A stretch of DNA of 64,000 bases, from assembly GCF_002943525.1 (NCBI RefSeq), contig NZ_CP025394.1, forward strand, positions 2,046,001-2,110,000. The letters are read 5' to 3'. Each line of letters opens with the position of its first letter. The first letter of the stretch is position 1. Below the pieces are notes generated by a model. The model was not told the origin of the DNA. It worked only from the letters and a program-made list of their open reading frames with translations, and did not search any database. A program made the translations under genes and the position numbers. The stretch is from Kitasatospora sp. MMS16-BH015. Lineage in GTDB: Bacteria > Actinomycetota > Actinomycetes > Streptomycetales > Streptomycetaceae. This document shows positions 62,796 through 64,000 of this stretch, piece by piece.

Positions 62796-63614
62796 CTACT
62801 GCTGCTGCACGGGCCGCTCCGGCCCGGGCTTGTCCAGCGACACCGAGTCGGTCGAGGCCGCATCGGTCGGCATCCGGTCGGTCGCAGCCGCGTCGGCCGG
62901 AGCCGGGTCGGTCGAGGGCGCCTCGGCCGGAGCCACCGGGTGGTGGTCCGTCGGGGTGAGGACGGGGCCCGCCCAGTACGGGGGCGGGTCCTCCTCGCGC
63001 TTGCCGAAGGCGGCGGAGAGGCCGAGCAGCACCACCATGGCGCTCATCGGCCAGACCAGCAGGGCGCCCGTGGCGCCGAGTTCGAGACCGGCCCCGAACT
63101 GCACGCCGACACCCGCGTGCCGGGCCTGGGCGATCACGTCGGCCTTCGAACTGCCCGGGCCGAGCCACATGCCGAACCACCAGGCGATCAGCGAACCGAG
63201 CAGGCCGCCGGCGGCCAGACCGAGGGCCACCGCGATGCCGCCGCCCCGGCGGCGGCTGAGCAGGAAGACGACCAGGGCGGTGAGCAGCCCGGCACCCAGC
63301 CCGATCAGGGTGAAGACACCGTCGGCGCCGACCCGCTGCTCGCCCTCGGGGTCGGCGTACTGGATCGCGGTGGTGGTGGCGATCAGCGGCACCCGGGGCG
63401 CCAGCCAGTACCAGAGCCCGCCCGCCGCCAGGCCGAGCACCGCGCCGGCGGCCGCCAGCGCCCCGCCGATCGCCAGCTCGGGCAGGACCCGGCGCGCCCG
63501 CTCCTCCGGCTCGGCGGCGAGCAGGTCCGCGCCGACGACGGTGGGGAAGGGGTCGGAGTGGGCGTCGGGACCGGCAGGGCTGTCAGGACCCGCAGGTGTG
63601 TTCGGTACGGTCAC
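62796..63614 (-). CDS. DUF2567-like membrane protein
   Basis: The GTG at 63614 gives 272 aa. Four membrane helices alternate with the conserved outer segment LWYWLAPRVPL ... YADPEGEQRVGADGVFTLIG, which fits the actinobacterial DUF2567 family. The C-terminal 60 residues are a disordered repeat of TD/AD/P units (DPAPADAAATDRMPTDAAST). It is convergent with the amidohydrolase, 6 bp between stops. Function unknown. Confidence 0.75.
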   Translation of the reverse strand: MTVPNTPAGPDSPAGPDAHSDPFPTVVGADLLAAEPEERARRVLPELAIGGALAAAGAVLGLAAGGLWYWLAPRVPLIATTTAIQYADPEGEQRVGADGVFTLIGLGAGLLTALVVFLLSRRRGGGIAVALGLAAGGLLGSLIAWWFGMWLGPGSSKADVIAQARHAGVGVQFGAGLELGATGALLVWPMSAMVVLLGLSAAFGKREEDPPPYWAGPVLTPTDHHPVAPAEAPSTDPAPADAAATDRMPTDAASTDSVSLDKPGPERPVQQQ

Positions 63615-63695
63615 CCGACCATCGTTTCATGACTCCGTCACGGAAGAGGGCCCGGTCCCGGCTACCGGGCCCGGCCGGGCCGCGCCCGCGCCGGC

Positions 63696-64000
63696 CTACG
63701 GGCGGACGGTGGCCCGCCGGTAGGCCCAGGTGGCGAGGGTGAGCGAGACCAGCCCGACCGCGGCGCAGACCGCCAGGTCGCCGCCGACCGCCGCCCAGTC
63801 GGGCGCGGCGGTGAAGGTACGGGCGAAGGCCTCGACCCCGTAGGTGGAGGGGAGCAGGTCGCGCAGCCAGCGGATCACCGAGGGCAGGTGGCCGACCGGC
63901 AGCACGCCGAGCAGCAGCGCGGCGGACATCCCCAGCTGGCCGAGCAGGGTGGCCAGCTCCTGCCGGGGCGCGAGCAGCCCGAGCGCGGCGCCGAGGCCGG
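63696..64000 (-). CDS. ABC-2-type transporter permease, C-terminal part
   Basis: The frame is open to the window edge, so only the last 100 residues are seen. Two hydrophobic segments and the block LPVGHLPSVIRWLRDLLPST followed by YGVEAFARTF are typical of the end of ABC-2/DrrB-like export permeases. The ATP-binding partner would lie beyond the window. Confidence 0.75.
   Translation of the reverse strand, partial: GLGAALGLLAPRQELATLLGQLGMSAALLLGVLPVGHLPSVIRWLRDLLPSTYGVEAFARTFTAAPDWAAVGGDLAVCAAVGLVSLTLATWAYRRATVRP

Noticed and set aside
1..64000. tRNA or rRNA genes
   Set aside because: No TTCGAAT-type T-loop with acceptor pairing and no rRNA sequence was recognised on either strand.

Overview
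The window is chromosomal DNA from a very high-GC actinomycete, most likely Streptomyces or Kitasatospora. The reasons are the codon bias, the frequent GTG/TTG starts, the LAL-type LuxR regulator, the XRE/DUF5753 gene, and two characteristic gene orders on the minus strand: hisD-hisC-hisB-small membrane ORF-hisH-priA-ridA-hisF, and hisI-trpE-Trp-associated membrane protein-HGxxPAAW protein-DUF2752-trpC-trpM-trpB-trpA. No rRNA, tRNA or CRISPR array was seen.

Layout. 1-6 kb: the end of a VWA protein gene, a large LuxR/LAL ATPase regulator and a divergent smaller LuxR-type regulator. 6-10.3 kb: a Tat-exported 5'-nucleotidase with a PHO-box-like leader and two tandem paralogous lipoproteins. 10.3-18.4 kb: small regulator/target units (a frameshifted GlxA/AraC-type regulator with a divergent cupin, GNAT, MFS with a divergent ArsR-type regulator, a secreted alpha/beta hydrolase, an aldehyde dehydrogenase, an XRE regulator). 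18.7-24.8 kb: gltBD glutamate synthase. 25-30 kb: a VIT1-like transporter, lgt, a DsbA-like/MauE-like thiol pair, and a decayed murR-murQ locus.

30.5-46 kb is the biosynthetic core. trpCMBA, trpE and associated membrane genes are followed upstream by hisI, and the hisDCBHAF operon is packed with 4-nt stop/start overlaps. Glutamate synthase supplies glutamate and so supports the glutamine/glutamate used by trpE, hisH and hisC. The hisA-type gene is priA, expected to do both HisA and TrpF reactions, which fits the lack of trpF here; trpD, trpG and hisG are not in the window. A 49-aa trpM gene lies between trpC and trpB.

46-53.7 kb: a beta-helix membrane protein, a LON-domain protein, a YbaK-type deacylase, an M16 peptidase-like protein with an extra C-terminal domain, several unknowns and an MFS permease. 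54-59 kb is a decayed accessory segment: an intact IS3-type element (1.29 kb), a second solo copy of its 59-bp end facing it 3.4 kb away, IS110 and IS5 relics, a DUF6461 gene, a NucA/NucB-type nuclease that has lost its 5' end, and truncated host genes on both sides. 59-63 kb: an NCS1 permease, a divergent TetR regulator and an amidohydrolase, probably one nitrogen-compound uptake and hydrolysis module with a palindromic operator region. The window ends in an ABC-2-type permease.

Start codons are chosen by ribosome binding site, overlap and family N-terminus. All function calls come from reading motifs and remembered family features, not from database searches.
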